Notes: generated from the letters alone by a model not told the origin. DNA of 40,226 nt from DATDRM01 sp035291705 (GCA_035291705.1 DATDRM010000037.1:1-40226), one strand, 5' to 3'. Shown: positions 8,159 through 16,849, counted from the stretch's first letter. Numbers and translations: made by a program.

Positions 8159-9412
8159 TTAGAATTTAACCAGGAAAGCCGTCAGGTACATGATCGCCAA
8201 GCCGGCCAGGAATCCAGCCACGTTGACCCATGAGAACAGGGGCGTTCCTTCCCGTTCTGCATAGCCGCGTAGCAGCGCCATGACCTCTACAATCACCTGC
8301 CAGATGGCGCCCAGGCCAATCCCCAGGAACAAAGCCGCCAGCAAGGGTGAGAAAGCAAAACCACCCACCCAGGCCCCCAGGATGGCTGGCGCGCCAGCCA
8401 GCAATGTCAACCCCAGGAAGGTAGCCAGCCGCGGGCCTTCGACAACCTCCTGATCGCCGGAAACGTCACTCCGCCGGGTGGAGGGCACCAGGGGAGCAAC
8501 GATCCCCACCCCTTCGGTGACATTGTGGAGCATAAACCCGATCACCAGGAACGAACCGAGCGCCGCCTCGCCGATCGCAAAGGCAGCGCCGATCGCCAAG
8601 CCTTCCCCCAGATTGTGCAGCCCGATGCCGAAAGCGATCAGGCCGGCAAGGTACAGGCCTCTCCGGGCTGGAGCTAAATTCGAGGTGGGCCTGCGGCGCG
8701 CCCCAATCGCCAGCAGAGCCAGCCAGGTGATCAAGCCTGAAAACAACACCAAGGGGACGCCCTGGAACACCCCCGGCAGTTCACCCGCCATCTCGAATGA
8801 TTCTAATAGGGTGTCGATCAGTAAAAACACCAGCAGGCCGATAGTGAGCGCCAGGATTGCCCCCAGCCACTTGCGTCCCATCTTTTTCATCGCTGGGAAC
8901 CACAGCATCCCCAAGCCCACCGGGAGGATGCCCACATAAATCCCCAGGAGTCCGTAGGCCAGGAACTCATCCAAACCAGGCGTGGGGGAAAGAGTCGCCA
9001 GGGCGACATCACCGCTGAAAGTCACCCCTGTGACAGTGATGACTTTAATCACGTTCGGCTCGTTTTCCACCCAGGGATAGGCGATGTGCAGCCTGGCGCG
9101 CCCCAGACGCGGGATGGTCTGTGAGGGGGTCATTTCGAAATGCCAGTAGGCGTCGTCCACGGTCACCTGCGCGACGGTGACTGGATCTGGCCCGCCATTG
9201 ACCAGTGTGATTTCAAAGCCGCCCTCCACGACGCGGATACGCTCAAGATTAATGTTTTCGACCGGGGGTAGGTTGGCGGAAAACAACGCCAGCGGATTTC
9301 CAAATGCAAACACCGCGAGCATCAAGCCGAGCGCCAGCAGCGGGATCAGCCCGGCAACCCACCAAGGCAGGCCGGCCAGGCGAGTGGATAATTTCCTCTC
9401 TAATATCGTCAT
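8159..9412 (-). CDS. ZIP-family divalent metal transporter with extracytoplasmic N-terminal domain
   Basis: This is a membrane metal-ion permease of the ZIP family. After a first membrane segment (about residues 15-38) comes an extracytoplasmic beta-rich region (about 40-145), then roughly seven further hydrophobic segments. Two ZIP signature helices are visible, HNLGEGLAIGAA and HNVTEGVGI, which carry the metal-binding histidines and glutamates. I chose ATG 9412 because GGAG lies eight bases upstream. An in-frame ATG at 9448 would add 12 residues without a better signal. It follows the multicopper oxidase by 58 bases on the same strand, so copper or another transition metal is a plausible substrate, but the ion cannot be read from sequence. 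Confidence 0.85.
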   Translation of the reverse strand: MTILERKLSTRLAGLPWWVAGLIPLLALGLMLAVFAFGNPLALFSANLPPVENINLERIRVVEGGFEITLVNGGPDPVTVAQVTVDDAYWHFEMTPSQTIPRLGRARLHIAYPWVENEPNVIKVITVTGVTFSGDVALATLSPTPGLDEFLAYGLLGIYVGILPVGLGMLWFPAMKKMGRKWLGAILALTIGLLVFLLIDTLLESFEMAGELPGVFQGVPLVLFSGLITWLALLAIGARRRPTSNLAPARRGLYLAGLIAFGIGLHNLGEGLAIGAAFAIGEAALGSFLVIGFMLHNVTEGVGIVAPLVPSTRRSDVSGDQEVVEGPRLATFLGLTLLAGAPAILGAWVGGFAFSPLLAALFLGIGLGAIWQVIVEVMALLRGYAEREGTPLFSWVNVAGFLAGLAIMYLTAFLVKF

Positions 9413-9470
9413 TGTCTCATCTCCAGGTTTCTCGTTTGGTGAAATCATTGGTTGCCTTCACCCGGTGACT

Positions 9471-10622
9471 TCACCCAGTGACTTCGAAGAAACCCATCCA
9501 GCCCAGCTCGGCCAACTCGCTTTGATGGGCGTGGAACATATACAACCCTGGCTCAAATCCCTTGAAAGAAAACTCCAGGATGCCCCGCTGCGCCTGGCAA
9601 AGCATAACCGTATCTATGATCTTATGAGTCGGCTTGAGCGTCGTGCCATGATCGTAATAATCGAAGAAGTTGGCGTGAAGGTGGATTGAGTTAATCGGAT
9701 CAAATTCGGTGATGTTGACCAGGTAGAGCCGCTGGAGCTGGTCTTGTTTAATCTTGATCGGTTGGTTCATGTAAGCAAAAGCCACCGAATTCACCGCATA
9801 CACTTCGTTCTCTCCATCAAAGTTGGTATCGAAGCCGTTCATCACCATCACCATCTCATTGATTTCCTGGGTTTCAGGATACATGTGATTGCGAGCCTTG
9901 GCAAGCTCGTGTTCCTCCCCTTGATACTTCTCGGGGTCAGGGTCGATGACAAAGGCTCCATACAATCCCTTGTGAATGTGCCGTTTGAGCGGGTTGGCAT
10001 GGCAGTGGTAAAGGTGGCAGCCGAAAGGATAAGCGTCGAACTCGTAAATTGTTTCTTCCCCGGGAGCGATCTCGCCCGCGCCGACTCCCGGTACTCCGTC
10101 CATTCGCGCCGAGTGGATTCCGTGAAAGTGGATCGTATGCGGGTGGCTGCCGGCGTTGACGAACTTAATGCGGATGCGCTCCCCCTCTACGCAGCGCAAG
10201 CTAGGACCTGGAACACGTTGGTTATACGTCCAGGCTGGGAAGAACACACCTGGGGCGACCTCAATTTCTTTATCAACCGCGGCAATGTGGAATTCACGCA
10301 ACGTTTGTCCACCCGGCAAGGTGCTGACCTGGCCATAATCCCAATCAGAGAGCATGGCTGTCGGATCAAAGCCGTTGGCGGCGTGGTCTACCTGCCCGAC
10401 CGTGCCTGTCCCACCGTGTGCATGTCCCGTGACCGGTGTTGATCTGTTGGTATGCGCGGTGTGACCTTCGGTTGAGTGAGAGGCGGCGTGGCGCGAGGCC
10501 ACCCCGCCCCGGCTGGCCACCACGCCGCTGGCTGCCACACCGGTAGCCGCCAGCCCACCCCCCAAGAGCGTTTTTAAGAAATCGCGACGTGTAAAAGGTC
10601 GGAGAATACGCTTATCATTCAT
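9471..10622 (-). CDS. Tat-exported two-domain multicopper oxidase
   Basis: This cupredoxin-type oxidase probably oxidises a metal ion or small substrate at the cell surface. The N-terminus has a twin-arginine motif (RRDFLKT, residues 12-18) followed by a Gly/Ala-rich stretch, so it should be exported folded. A His/Thr/Ser/Gly-rich linker (about 40-75) precedes the oxidase. Copper motifs are HTIHFHG (about residues 155-165) and HCHANPLKRHIHKGLYG (about 200-216), which holds the type 1 Cys and His. HLHANFF is near 311 and FHAHQSELAELGWMG near 362. The second domain has HAH rather than HCH, so the only type 1 site is in domain 1. Leu sits at the usual axial-Met position. GAGGAAA precedes the ATG. 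It is the first gene of a likely operon with the ZIP transporter. Confidence 0.87.
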   Translation of the reverse strand: MNDKRILRPFTRRDFLKTLLGGGLAATGVAASGVVASRGGVASRHAASHSTEGHTAHTNRSTPVTGHAHGGTGTVGQVDHAANGFDPTAMLSDWDYGQVSTLPGGQTLREFHIAAVDKEIEVAPGVFFPAWTYNQRVPGPSLRCVEGERIRIKFVNAGSHPHTIHFHGIHSARMDGVPGVGAGEIAPGEETIYEFDAYPFGCHLYHCHANPLKRHIHKGLYGAFVIDPDPEKYQGEEHELAKARNHMYPETQEINEMVMVMNGFDTNFDGENEVYAVNSVAFAYMNQPIKIKQDQLQRLYLVNITEFDPINSIHLHANFFDYYDHGTTLKPTHKIIDTVMLCQAQRGILEFSFKGFEPGLYMFHAHQSELAELGWMGFFEVTG

Positions 10623-10640
10623 AGAAATTTCCTCATAAAA

Positions 10641-10662
10641 AATCTAAATTATTAATTAGATT
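10641..10662 (-). promoter_or_regulatory. Operator-like palindrome in the multicopper oxidase leader
   Basis: AATCTAA at 10641-10647 and TTAGATT at 10656-10662 form a perfect 7-bp inverted repeat with an 8-base AT-rich spacer. It lies between the predicted transcription start of the oxidase gene and its ribosome-binding site. That placement suits a repressor, possibly metal- or redox-responsive, though no regulator gene is in the window. Confidence 0.45.
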
Positions 10663-10682
10663 AGACTAAATTTACCTGATTT

Positions 10683-10711
10683 ATTATATATGTTCATCCC
10701 CTATTCGTCAA
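10683..10711 (-). promoter_or_regulatory. Sigma-70-type promoter of the multicopper oxidase operon
   Basis: Read on the minus strand, TTGACG (10711-10706) and TATAAT (10688-10683) are spaced by exactly 17 bases. This is the best canonical promoter seen in the window. It would start transcription near 10676 and include the downstream palindrome in the 5' leader. Confidence 0.7.
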
Positions 10712-10883
10712 GACCCAGCCCAGAGAAGCGTCTTTCCAGGCAGGTGTGACAAATATCCAAACTATTCGTGACAGGTGGTACTAAAAACAATCCGAAGGCC
10801 TATTTATACTATATCTAGGGAAATAGCCAGATTTCCCGACATATTAACTAGCGAGGAAACAATCTAACCAGGGAAAGGTGCCC
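10712..10883 (+). promoter_or_regulatory. Upstream region of the Wood-Ljungdahl operon, promoter unresolved
   Basis: This gene-free stretch must contain the start of the CODH/ACS transcript. A TATACT at 10805-10810 resembles a -10 box but has no -35 partner at 17 bases. GTGACA occurs twice (near 10746 and 10769), once within CTATTCGTGACA. The missing -35 could mean activator dependence or an alternative sigma factor. I see no hairpin terminator or riboswitch. Confidence 0.3.
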
Positions 10884-11279
10884 ATGAAAAAGACCACACT
10901 TGAACTTCCAACCATGTATGGCGATCACCATGTCCTCGAAGTGAGGAGCATCCTGTTGGCGATACCCGGCGTAAGCGAGGTGTATGCCAGCAGCGGCTTC
11001 CAGGTGGTTGAGGTGACGTACGACCCGGATAAAGTGAACGATCTTGAAATTGCCTCGAAACTCGACGAAGCGGGCTATCTTGGCGAATGGTCGGTTGTCG
11101 GTGAAAAAGGTACCCCAGCCACCTCCAAGAACGGCGATGAAACCTTCTTCCGTCACACCGCTGTCTACGAGCAGACCAAGCAGGTGGTTAGCTTCGCGCA
11201 GAATGTTGGAGAAGTTGGACGTCCATTGTGGCCTTGTCCTGGGATGGGCGTCATCAAAACCATGGATGAGGAGAATTAG
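10884..11279 (+). CDS. HMA-fold (ferredoxin-like) protein without the metal-binding CxxC, upstream of CODH
   Basis: This protein of about 131 residues opens with a beta-alpha-beta-beta-alpha-beta pattern like heavy-metal-associated domains of copper chaperones (about residues 4-68, including IPGVSEVYAS and VEVTYDPDKVN). The usual GMTCxxC loop is replaced by PTMYGDHH, so the classical soft-metal site is absent, although the two His could bind a metal. A C-terminal tail contains a single conserved-looking WPCPGMG motif. I start at ATG 10884, five bases after an AAAGG site, rather than the upstream GTG at 10878. It ends two bases before the CODH gene and is probably co-translated with it. A role in nickel or cluster handling for CODH/ACS is a guess from position; the protein's function is unknown. 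Confidence 0.7.
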   Translation: MKKTTLELPTMYGDHHVLEVRSILLAIPGVSEVYASSGFQVVEVTYDPDKVNDLEIASKLDEAGYLGEWSVVGEKGTPATSKNGDETFFRHTAVYEQTKQVVSFAQNVGEVGRPLWPCPGMGVIKTMDEEN

Positions 11280-11281
11280 CG

Positions 11282-13294
11282 ATGGCTCAGAAAAGAAGCC
11301 TTGAGGAAAAAACGATCGACCCCGCAGCACAAGCCATGCTGATCCGGGCTGACGAGCTGGGCATCAGCACAGCCTTCACCCGGGCAGATAATCTTGCCCC
11401 CTGCAATATCGGTGGAGCCGGTATGTGCTGCAAATTGTGCGGGATGGGGCCTTGTCGCTTGACCAAAGACGGGCAAACTGGCATTTGTGGCGCAACTATC
11501 GATACGATCCAGGCGCGCAACCTGATCCGCGCCATCGCCGCCGGCAGCGCGGCCCACTCAGACCACGGGCGGGACATGGCCTTCACCCTCAAAGCCGTAG
11601 CCGAAGGGGTAGCGGAGGGTTACCGAATCAAGGATGTGGCTAAGCTGCGCACGATTGCCGCTAAATACGACATTCCCATCGAGAAGCGCTCTCCCGAGGA
11701 GATCGCCAACGACCTGGCCGATCTGTATATCTCACAATTCGGCCAGCAAAAAGGCGCTCTCGCTCCGATCATCCGCGCCCCCAAGAAACGCCAGGAGTTA
11801 TGGAAAGAGCGCGGTGTGATCCCGCGCGGCATCGACCGGGAAGTCGTCGAATCCTTGCACCGCACCCATATCGGTGATGACCAGGATCCGGAACACATCC
11901 TGCAACACGCCATCCGCACGGGATTGGCCGATGGTTGGGGCGGCAGCATGATCGCTACCGACGTGGCCGACATTCTGTTCGGGACGCCCGCCCCACTGCT
12001 CGGACAGGCCAACCTGGGCGTGCTTAAGGACGACATGGTCAACGTAGTCGTCCACGGTCACGAACCAACCCTGAGCGAAATGATCGTCACCGCTTCGCAG
12101 GACCCCGAGATCATCGAATACGCCAAGGCCGCCGGATCGAATGGTGTTAACCTGTCAGGCATCTGCTGCACGGCGAACGAGATCCTCATGCGCCAGGGCA
12201 TCCCCGCGGCTGGCAACTTCCTCCACCAGGAACTGGCCATCCTGACCGGGTCGGTCGAAGCCATGGTAGTAGATGTTCAGTGCATCATGCAAGCCCTGGT
12301 CGATCTGGCTGGGAATTTCCACACCAAAGTGATCACCACCTCCCCCAAGGTGAAGATCAAAGGCGCCACCCATATCGAGTTCGACGAGCACAAGGCGCTG
12401 ACCATCGCCAAGCAAATCCTGCGCACCGCCATCGACAATTATAAGAACCGTGGTGTGACCCACATCCCGCAGGTGCGTGAAGACCTGATCCCAGGCTTCT
12501 CCCACGAATATATCAACTACATGCTAGGCGGTTCCTACCGGGCCTCCTTCCGGCCGCTCAATGACGCCATCATGACCGGCAGGATCCGCGGCGTGGCGGC
12601 GATCGTCGGATGCAACAACCCGCGCAGCTCGCAAGACTACCTGCACACCAAAGTCGTCCGGGACCTTCTGAAACAAGACGTGTTGATCGTGCAGACCGGT
12701 TGTGGTGCCATCGCCAGCGCCAAGCTGGGCTTGCTGCTCGGCGAAGCCGGCCTCGACCAGGTTGGCCCAGGCTTGCGTGAAGTGTGCGAAGCTGTTGGCA
12801 TCCCTCCTGTACTTCACATGGGTTCTTGCGTGGACAACACCCGCATCCTGACCGTGCTCACCCAGATGGTCGAGGAAGGTGGTCTGGGCGACGATATCGA
12901 TCAGGTGCCGGCGGTTGGATTGGCGCCGGAATGGATGAGCGAGAAAGCCCTGGCCATCGCTACGTATTGTGTCGCTTCCGGCGCGTATGTCATCTTCGGC
13001 GGGTCTTCCCCAGTGAGCGGCATGCCTGACCGGGTCGAAGATAGCGACATCGTGCTACGTTATCTCAGCGAAGGCTGGGAAAAACTGTATGGCGGCAAGC
13101 TGGAGTTTATCGCCGATCCCGACGAGATGATCCGCCTGACACTCGAGCATATCGACAAAAAGCGTGCTGCTCTGGGATTGCCCGTCTACGATGCAAATCG
13201 TTTCGGAAAGAGCGGCGACACACGCATGCTTGAACTCGAGGGACTGCCGCTCGAGCAACGCGTGGCTGCCCTTTATGGTGTAGCTGCGGACTAG
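11282..13294 (+). CDS. acsA: Carbon monoxide dehydrogenase catalytic subunit
   Basis: This Ni-Fe CODH interconverts CO2 and CO and feeds CO to acetyl-CoA synthase. The N-terminal cluster-binding segment has Cys at 41, 49, 50, 53, 58 and 69, the pattern for the D and B [4Fe-4S] clusters. Active-site C-cluster ligands are visible as HGHEP (about 258-262), Cys295/296, Cys334, Cys444 (IVGCNNPR), Cys474 (TGCGA) and Cys516 (GSCVDN). The 670-residue length fits bacterial AcsA/CooS. GAGGAG eight bases before the ATG is a strong ribosome-binding site. acsB follows 13 bases later, so this is the ACS-associated CODH rather than a stand-alone respiratory one. No cooC-type maturation gene lies in the window. 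Confidence 0.96.
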   Translation: MAQKRSLEEKTIDPAAQAMLIRADELGISTAFTRADNLAPCNIGGAGMCCKLCGMGPCRLTKDGQTGICGATIDTIQARNLIRAIAAGSAAHSDHGRDMAFTLKAVAEGVAEGYRIKDVAKLRTIAAKYDIPIEKRSPEEIANDLADLYISQFGQQKGALAPIIRAPKKRQELWKERGVIPRGIDREVVESLHRTHIGDDQDPEHILQHAIRTGLADGWGGSMIATDVADILFGTPAPLLGQANLGVLKDDMVNVVVHGHEPTLSEMIVTASQDPEIIEYAKAAGSNGVNLSGICCTANEILMRQGIPAAGNFLHQELAILTGSVEAMVVDVQCIMQALVDLAGNFHTKVITTSPKVKIKGATHIEFDEHKALTIAKQILRTAIDNYKNRGVTHIPQVREDLIPGFSHEYINYMLGGSYRASFRPLNDAIMTGRIRGVAAIVGCNNPRSSQDYLHTKVVRDLLKQDVLIVQTGCGAIASAKLGLLLGEAGLDQVGPGLREVCEAVGIPPVLHMGSCVDNTRILTVLTQMVEEGGLGDDIDQVPAVGLAPEWMSEKALAIATYCVASGAYVIFGGSSPVSGMPDRVEDSDIVLRYLSEGWEKLYGGKLEFIADPDEMIRLTLEHIDKKRAALGLPVYDANRFGKSGDTRMLELEGLPLEQRVAALYGVAAD

Positions 13295-13307
13295 AGGAGA
13301 GGAGACT

Positions 13308-15596
13308 ATGTCTAAATACATCGCTACGCGCGCCATTCGCGGCGCTAACGCCCTGGTCACCGAAGCTGAGCTGATGCTCCAAAAGGCATTGCGAGAAAAA
13401 GGGCCAGAGACTCTGGTTTCCTTCCCCAACACGGCCTATTACCTGCCCTTGATTCTCGGTATGACGGGAGTCCAGATCGAGACCCTTGGGCAGCTGCAGC
13501 CGGTCATCCAACACGCTCGAGAGCTCTTGCATCCCACCCCCTCCTTCAAGCACTGGACGCCCTACCTGGGGGAGACCCTGGACAGCGGCATGGCGACTCT
13601 GATCGCCGCGGAGACGATTGAGGCGGTGCGTTTCGCCTATCACCTGCAACCGGAATCCATGCCCGGTTTCAAACTGGCCGGCGGCACGGCTTTCACCAGC
13701 CCTGACGCTGGCGCGGGAGGCAACGGTGCCGACGGTCACCTGAACGGCCCGATCGACGATATCCAGTTGCGCTCCTGGGGCATCCAGCTGGTCGACGGGC
13801 GCATGCCAGGTTTCGCAGCCATTGTCGGCGCTGCCAGGACTAACGAGGTGGCAGTTAAAATCGTGCGCGAGCTCCAGCGGCGCAATATCCTTACATTCCT
13901 ATCTGGCAATGTGAACGGGCGCAGTATCATCCACCAGTTGAATGAGGAAGGCGTCGAACTGGGCTATGACACCTACACGGTGCCATTCGGCACCGATACG
14001 ATCAGCGCTATCTATGCCCTGGGCTTTGCCGTCCGCTCGGCGTTGACCTTCGGCGGCTTAAAGGGAGGTATGGCGCGCGATATCCTGCTCTACAACAAGA
14101 ACCGCGTCTTCGCCTTTGTGCTCGCCCTGGGTGAGGTGGACGACTTGAAGTACGCCGCCGCAGCTGGAGCGATAAACTTCGGCTTCCCGGTTATCGCCGA
14201 TACCGTTATCCCCGAGATACTGCCGACTGGAGTCACCACTTACGAGCACGTTGTCAGCATGCCTTTCAACGAAATCGAGGGCAAAGACGATCTCGAACGC
14301 GCCGAACGGCTGGTACAGAAGTGCATTGAGGTGCGCGGCGTCAAGGTCAAGATGGCCGATGTCCCCGTACCAGTACCTTACGGATCAGCCTTCGAAGGCG
14401 AGGTGGTGCGGAAATCCGATATGCGCATCGAGTTCGGCGGCAAATATTCGCGCTGCTTCGAATATCTGCGCATGGCCCCCCTGGACGAAGTCGTAGACGG
14501 CAAAGTCGAGGTCGTGGGTCCTGGTTTCGAAACCGTGCCGCCGCAGGGCAGCCTGGATATGGGCATCGTGGTGAGAGTCGCCGGCCGGCAGATGCAGGAA
14601 GACTTCGAGCCAGTGCTAGAACGCCAGATCCACTACTTCGTCAACGGCGCTTCCGGTATCCAGCATATCGGGCAACGCGACATCGCTTGGATCCGCATTT
14701 CCAACGCTGCCGCCGATAAGGGTTTCAACTTAGAACACTTCGGCAAAATCTTGCATGCCCGCTTCCACGCCGATTTCGGAGCGATCGTGGACAAGGTGCA
14801 GGTCACCATCTACACCGAACCTGCGTTGATGCAGGAATGGCTGGGCAAAGCTCGCCAAGCTTACGATTACCGCAACAAACGCCTGGCTGACCTGGTCGAT
14901 AGCTCTGTCGAGGAGTTCTACTCGTGTACCTTGTGTCAGTCCTTTGCCCCGAACCACGTTTGTGTAGTCAGCCCGGAACGGCTGGGACTGTGCGGCGCAT
15001 ACAACTGGTTGGATTGCAAGGCCTCCTTTAGCATCAATCCCACCGGACCTAACCAGCCGATTAAACTGGGCAAATCGGTCGACCCGCTCAAGGGATATTG
15101 GACCGGCACCAACGACTATGCTAAGATCGGTTCGCACGGCGTAGTGCAAGAAGTAGCCATGTACTCAATCATGGAAAACCCGATGACGGCCTGCGGCTGC
15201 TTCGAGTGCATCGTCATGCTGATCCCGGAAGCCAATGGTGTGATGGTGGTCAGCCGCGAAGACACCAGCATGACCCCGGCCGGGATGACCTTCAGCACGC
15301 TGGCCGGCGTCGCCGGCGGCGGCCTGCAGACTCCTGGCGTGATGGGTGTCGGCAAGTACTACCTGATCAGCCCCAAGTTCATCTACGCCGATGGCGGCTT
15401 CAAGCGCGTGGTGTGGATGAGCAAAGTGCTCAAGGAGAGTATGGCCGAAGAGTTCCAGGCAGTCGCAATCCGTGAAGGCGATCCCGACTTGATCGACAAG
15501 ATCGCCGACGAACGGAATGCCACCACAGTAGAAGAATTGCTCGCCTGGATGGAAGAAAAAAGCCATCCAGCGCTGGTAATGGATCCGATTTTTTAA
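13308..15596 (+). CDS. acsB: Acetyl-CoA synthase, full-length bacterial type
   Basis: AcsB condenses CO, a methyl group from the corrinoid protein and CoA into acetyl-CoA. At 762 residues it keeps the N-terminal domain that docks onto CODH in bacterial enzymes and is missing from archaeal CdhC. The A-cluster ligands are all present: Cys540, Cys543, Cys552 and Cys562, with Cys629 and Cys631 in a CGC motif. Their spacing equals that of the Moorella enzyme (506, 509, 518, 528, 595, 597) with a constant +34 offset, which is strong evidence of an intact active site. AGGAG precedes the ATG. A hairpin with a T-run follows the gene, before acsD. Confidence 0.97.
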   Translation: MSKYIATRAIRGANALVTEAELMLQKALREKGPETLVSFPNTAYYLPLILGMTGVQIETLGQLQPVIQHARELLHPTPSFKHWTPYLGETLDSGMATLIAAETIEAVRFAYHLQPESMPGFKLAGGTAFTSPDAGAGGNGADGHLNGPIDDIQLRSWGIQLVDGRMPGFAAIVGAARTNEVAVKIVRELQRRNILTFLSGNVNGRSIIHQLNEEGVELGYDTYTVPFGTDTISAIYALGFAVRSALTFGGLKGGMARDILLYNKNRVFAFVLALGEVDDLKYAAAAGAINFGFPVIADTVIPEILPTGVTTYEHVVSMPFNEIEGKDDLERAERLVQKCIEVRGVKVKMADVPVPVPYGSAFEGEVVRKSDMRIEFGGKYSRCFEYLRMAPLDEVVDGKVEVVGPGFETVPPQGSLDMGIVVRVAGRQMQEDFEPVLERQIHYFVNGASGIQHIGQRDIAWIRISNAAADKGFNLEHFGKILHARFHADFGAIVDKVQVTIYTEPALMQEWLGKARQAYDYRNKRLADLVDSSVEEFYSCTLCQSFAPNHVCVVSPERLGLCGAYNWLDCKASFSINPTGPNQPIKLGKSVDPLKGYWTGTNDYAKIGSHGVVQEVAMYSIMENPMTACGCFECIVMLIPEANGVMVVSREDTSMTPAGMTFSTLAGVAGGGLQTPGVMGVGKYYLISPKFIYADGGFKRVVWMSKVLKESMAEEFQAVAIREGDPDLIDKIADERNATTVEELLAWMEEKSHPALVMDPIF

Positions 15597-15632
15597 AAGA
15601 TGAAGGTGAAATGATGTAGGAAGGGGTTTAGA

Positions 15633-15678
15633 GATAGGGGATTCGCTTCGAAGCAAGCCGGATCCCCTATCCCTTTTT
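15633..15678 (+). terminator. Intrinsic terminator or attenuator after acsB
   Basis: GATAGGGGAT at 15633-15642 pairs perfectly with ATCCCCTATC at 15662-15671. The loop holds the palindrome GCTTCGAAGC, and TTTTT follows at 15674-15678. It stands in the 207-base gap between acsB and acsD, inside an otherwise compact gene series, so partial read-through is likely. Confidence 0.75.
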
Positions 15679-15803
15679 GAACGAAATAGATAAGCATTAT
15701 CCCAAGCTAACCTCAATACCTGGACAACGCAAACCAGTCGTTAAAACCGACACTGTGACCAGGAAACTATGAGACTATTCGACTAAAGAAGGAGTATAAG
15801 CCC

Positions 15804-16778
15804 ATGCCCATCGAAATACCCATGGATAAGTGGCCTGGCGCTATCCGCACTATCACCTTGGGGGCGACGGCTGCGGAGGGTGGCACACGATCTCGGACGA
15901 TCACCGTCGGCGGCGAGAAATCCCTGCCATTCTTGCACTTCGAAAGCGAAATGCCCAACCCGCCGGCGATCGCGGTGGAGATCAAGGATCGCCGCCCGGA
16001 TGATTGGTCGCCCCTGCTGCTTAAAGCCTGGGGCGAGGCAGCCGAAAACCCGGTCAGCTGGGCGAAAGCCGCCGAAGCCGCGGGTGCAGACCTGATCCAA
16101 CTCTCCCTCAGCCTGACCGACGCGGCGGGCAACCCCAATACCCCCCAGGCCGCCGTGGCCGCCGTCAAGGCCACCCTCGCAGCCTGCGGCCTGCCTCTGC
16201 TCGTCTTCGGCCCCGGGCAGGCTGAAATGGATAATGAATTGCTGGTAGCTGTAGCCGAAGCGACCAAGGGTGAACGCCTGGTACTGGGCTTGTGCGAAGA
16301 CAAGAATTACCGCACCATCGTGGCCACCGCCATGGCAAACGGTCACCTGGTCAGCGCCCGCACCCCAATGGATGTCAACCTGGCCAAGCAACTCAATATT
16401 CTGATCAGCGATATGGGCTTTCCGCTCGATCGTATTCTGATGGACCCCACCACTGGCGCGCTGGGATACGGCATCGAATATGGCTTTTCGGCGATGGAGC
16501 GGTTGCGCCTGGCGGCCTTGCAAGGTGACTCGATGACCCAACTGCCGATGATCGTCACGCCCGGCTTCGAAGCCTGGAAGGCCAAGGAATCCAAAGTTGG
16601 CGAAGGCGTCCCTGAAGCCTGGGGAGACTGGCTGGGACGAGCGATCAACTGGGAGACTTTGACCGCCACTGCCCTCCTGGAGTCCGGTGCCGATATTTTG
16701 GTACTCCGCCACCCGGAGAGCGTCAGGCGCCTCAACACCGTGATCGCCGATCTGATGGCGGCACCTGTAACCGCATAG
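15804..16778 (+). CDS. acsD: Corrinoid/iron-sulfur protein small subunit
   Basis: AcsD (CdhD) is the TIM-barrel small subunit of the corrinoid/iron-sulfur protein that carries the methyl group to acetyl-CoA synthase. The 324-residue length is typical. Recognisable family segments include AGADLIQLSLSLTD (residues about 92-105), LLVFGPGQAEMDNE and the DPTTGALGYGIEYGFS region (about 214-230). AAGGAG about 10 bases upstream of the ATG supports the start. The long gap and hairpin upstream suggest that expression of acsDC and downstream genes can be set separately from acsAB. Confidence 0.94.
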   Translation: MPIEIPMDKWPGAIRTITLGATAAEGGTRSRTITVGGEKSLPFLHFESEMPNPPAIAVEIKDRRPDDWSPLLLKAWGEAAENPVSWAKAAEAAGADLIQLSLSLTDAAGNPNTPQAAVAAVKATLAACGLPLLVFGPGQAEMDNELLVAVAEATKGERLVLGLCEDKNYRTIVATAMANGHLVSARTPMDVNLAKQLNILISDMGFPLDRILMDPTTGALGYGIEYGFSAMERLRLAALQGDSMTQLPMIVTPGFEAWKAKESKVGEGVPEAWGDWLGRAINWETLTATALLESGADILVLRHPESVRRLNTVIADLMAAPVTA

Positions 16779-16779
16779 A

Positions 16780-16849
16780 GACGAACGACGAACGACCAAG
16801 GACCAAAGTAGAACAATCCTTCTTCCTTCGTCTTTCGTCATTTGTCGAT
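16780..16849. repeat. Heptamer array C, inverted arms (MITE-like)
   Basis: Ten 7-base units start two bases after the acsD stop. The first arm (gacgaac, gacgaac, gaccaag, gaccaaa) is matched unit by unit by the reverse complement of the second arm, which has units such as cgtcttt and cgtcatt. Differences fall mainly at single positions within each unit. The result is an imperfect hairpin filling the acsD-acsC gap. Confidence 0.75.

Noticed and set aside
9450..9482. Short tandem duplication (CTTCACCC-GTGA units) at the end of the multicopper oxidase gene
   Set aside because: Only two copies of about 13 bases, explained by a small local duplication, with no functional signal attached.
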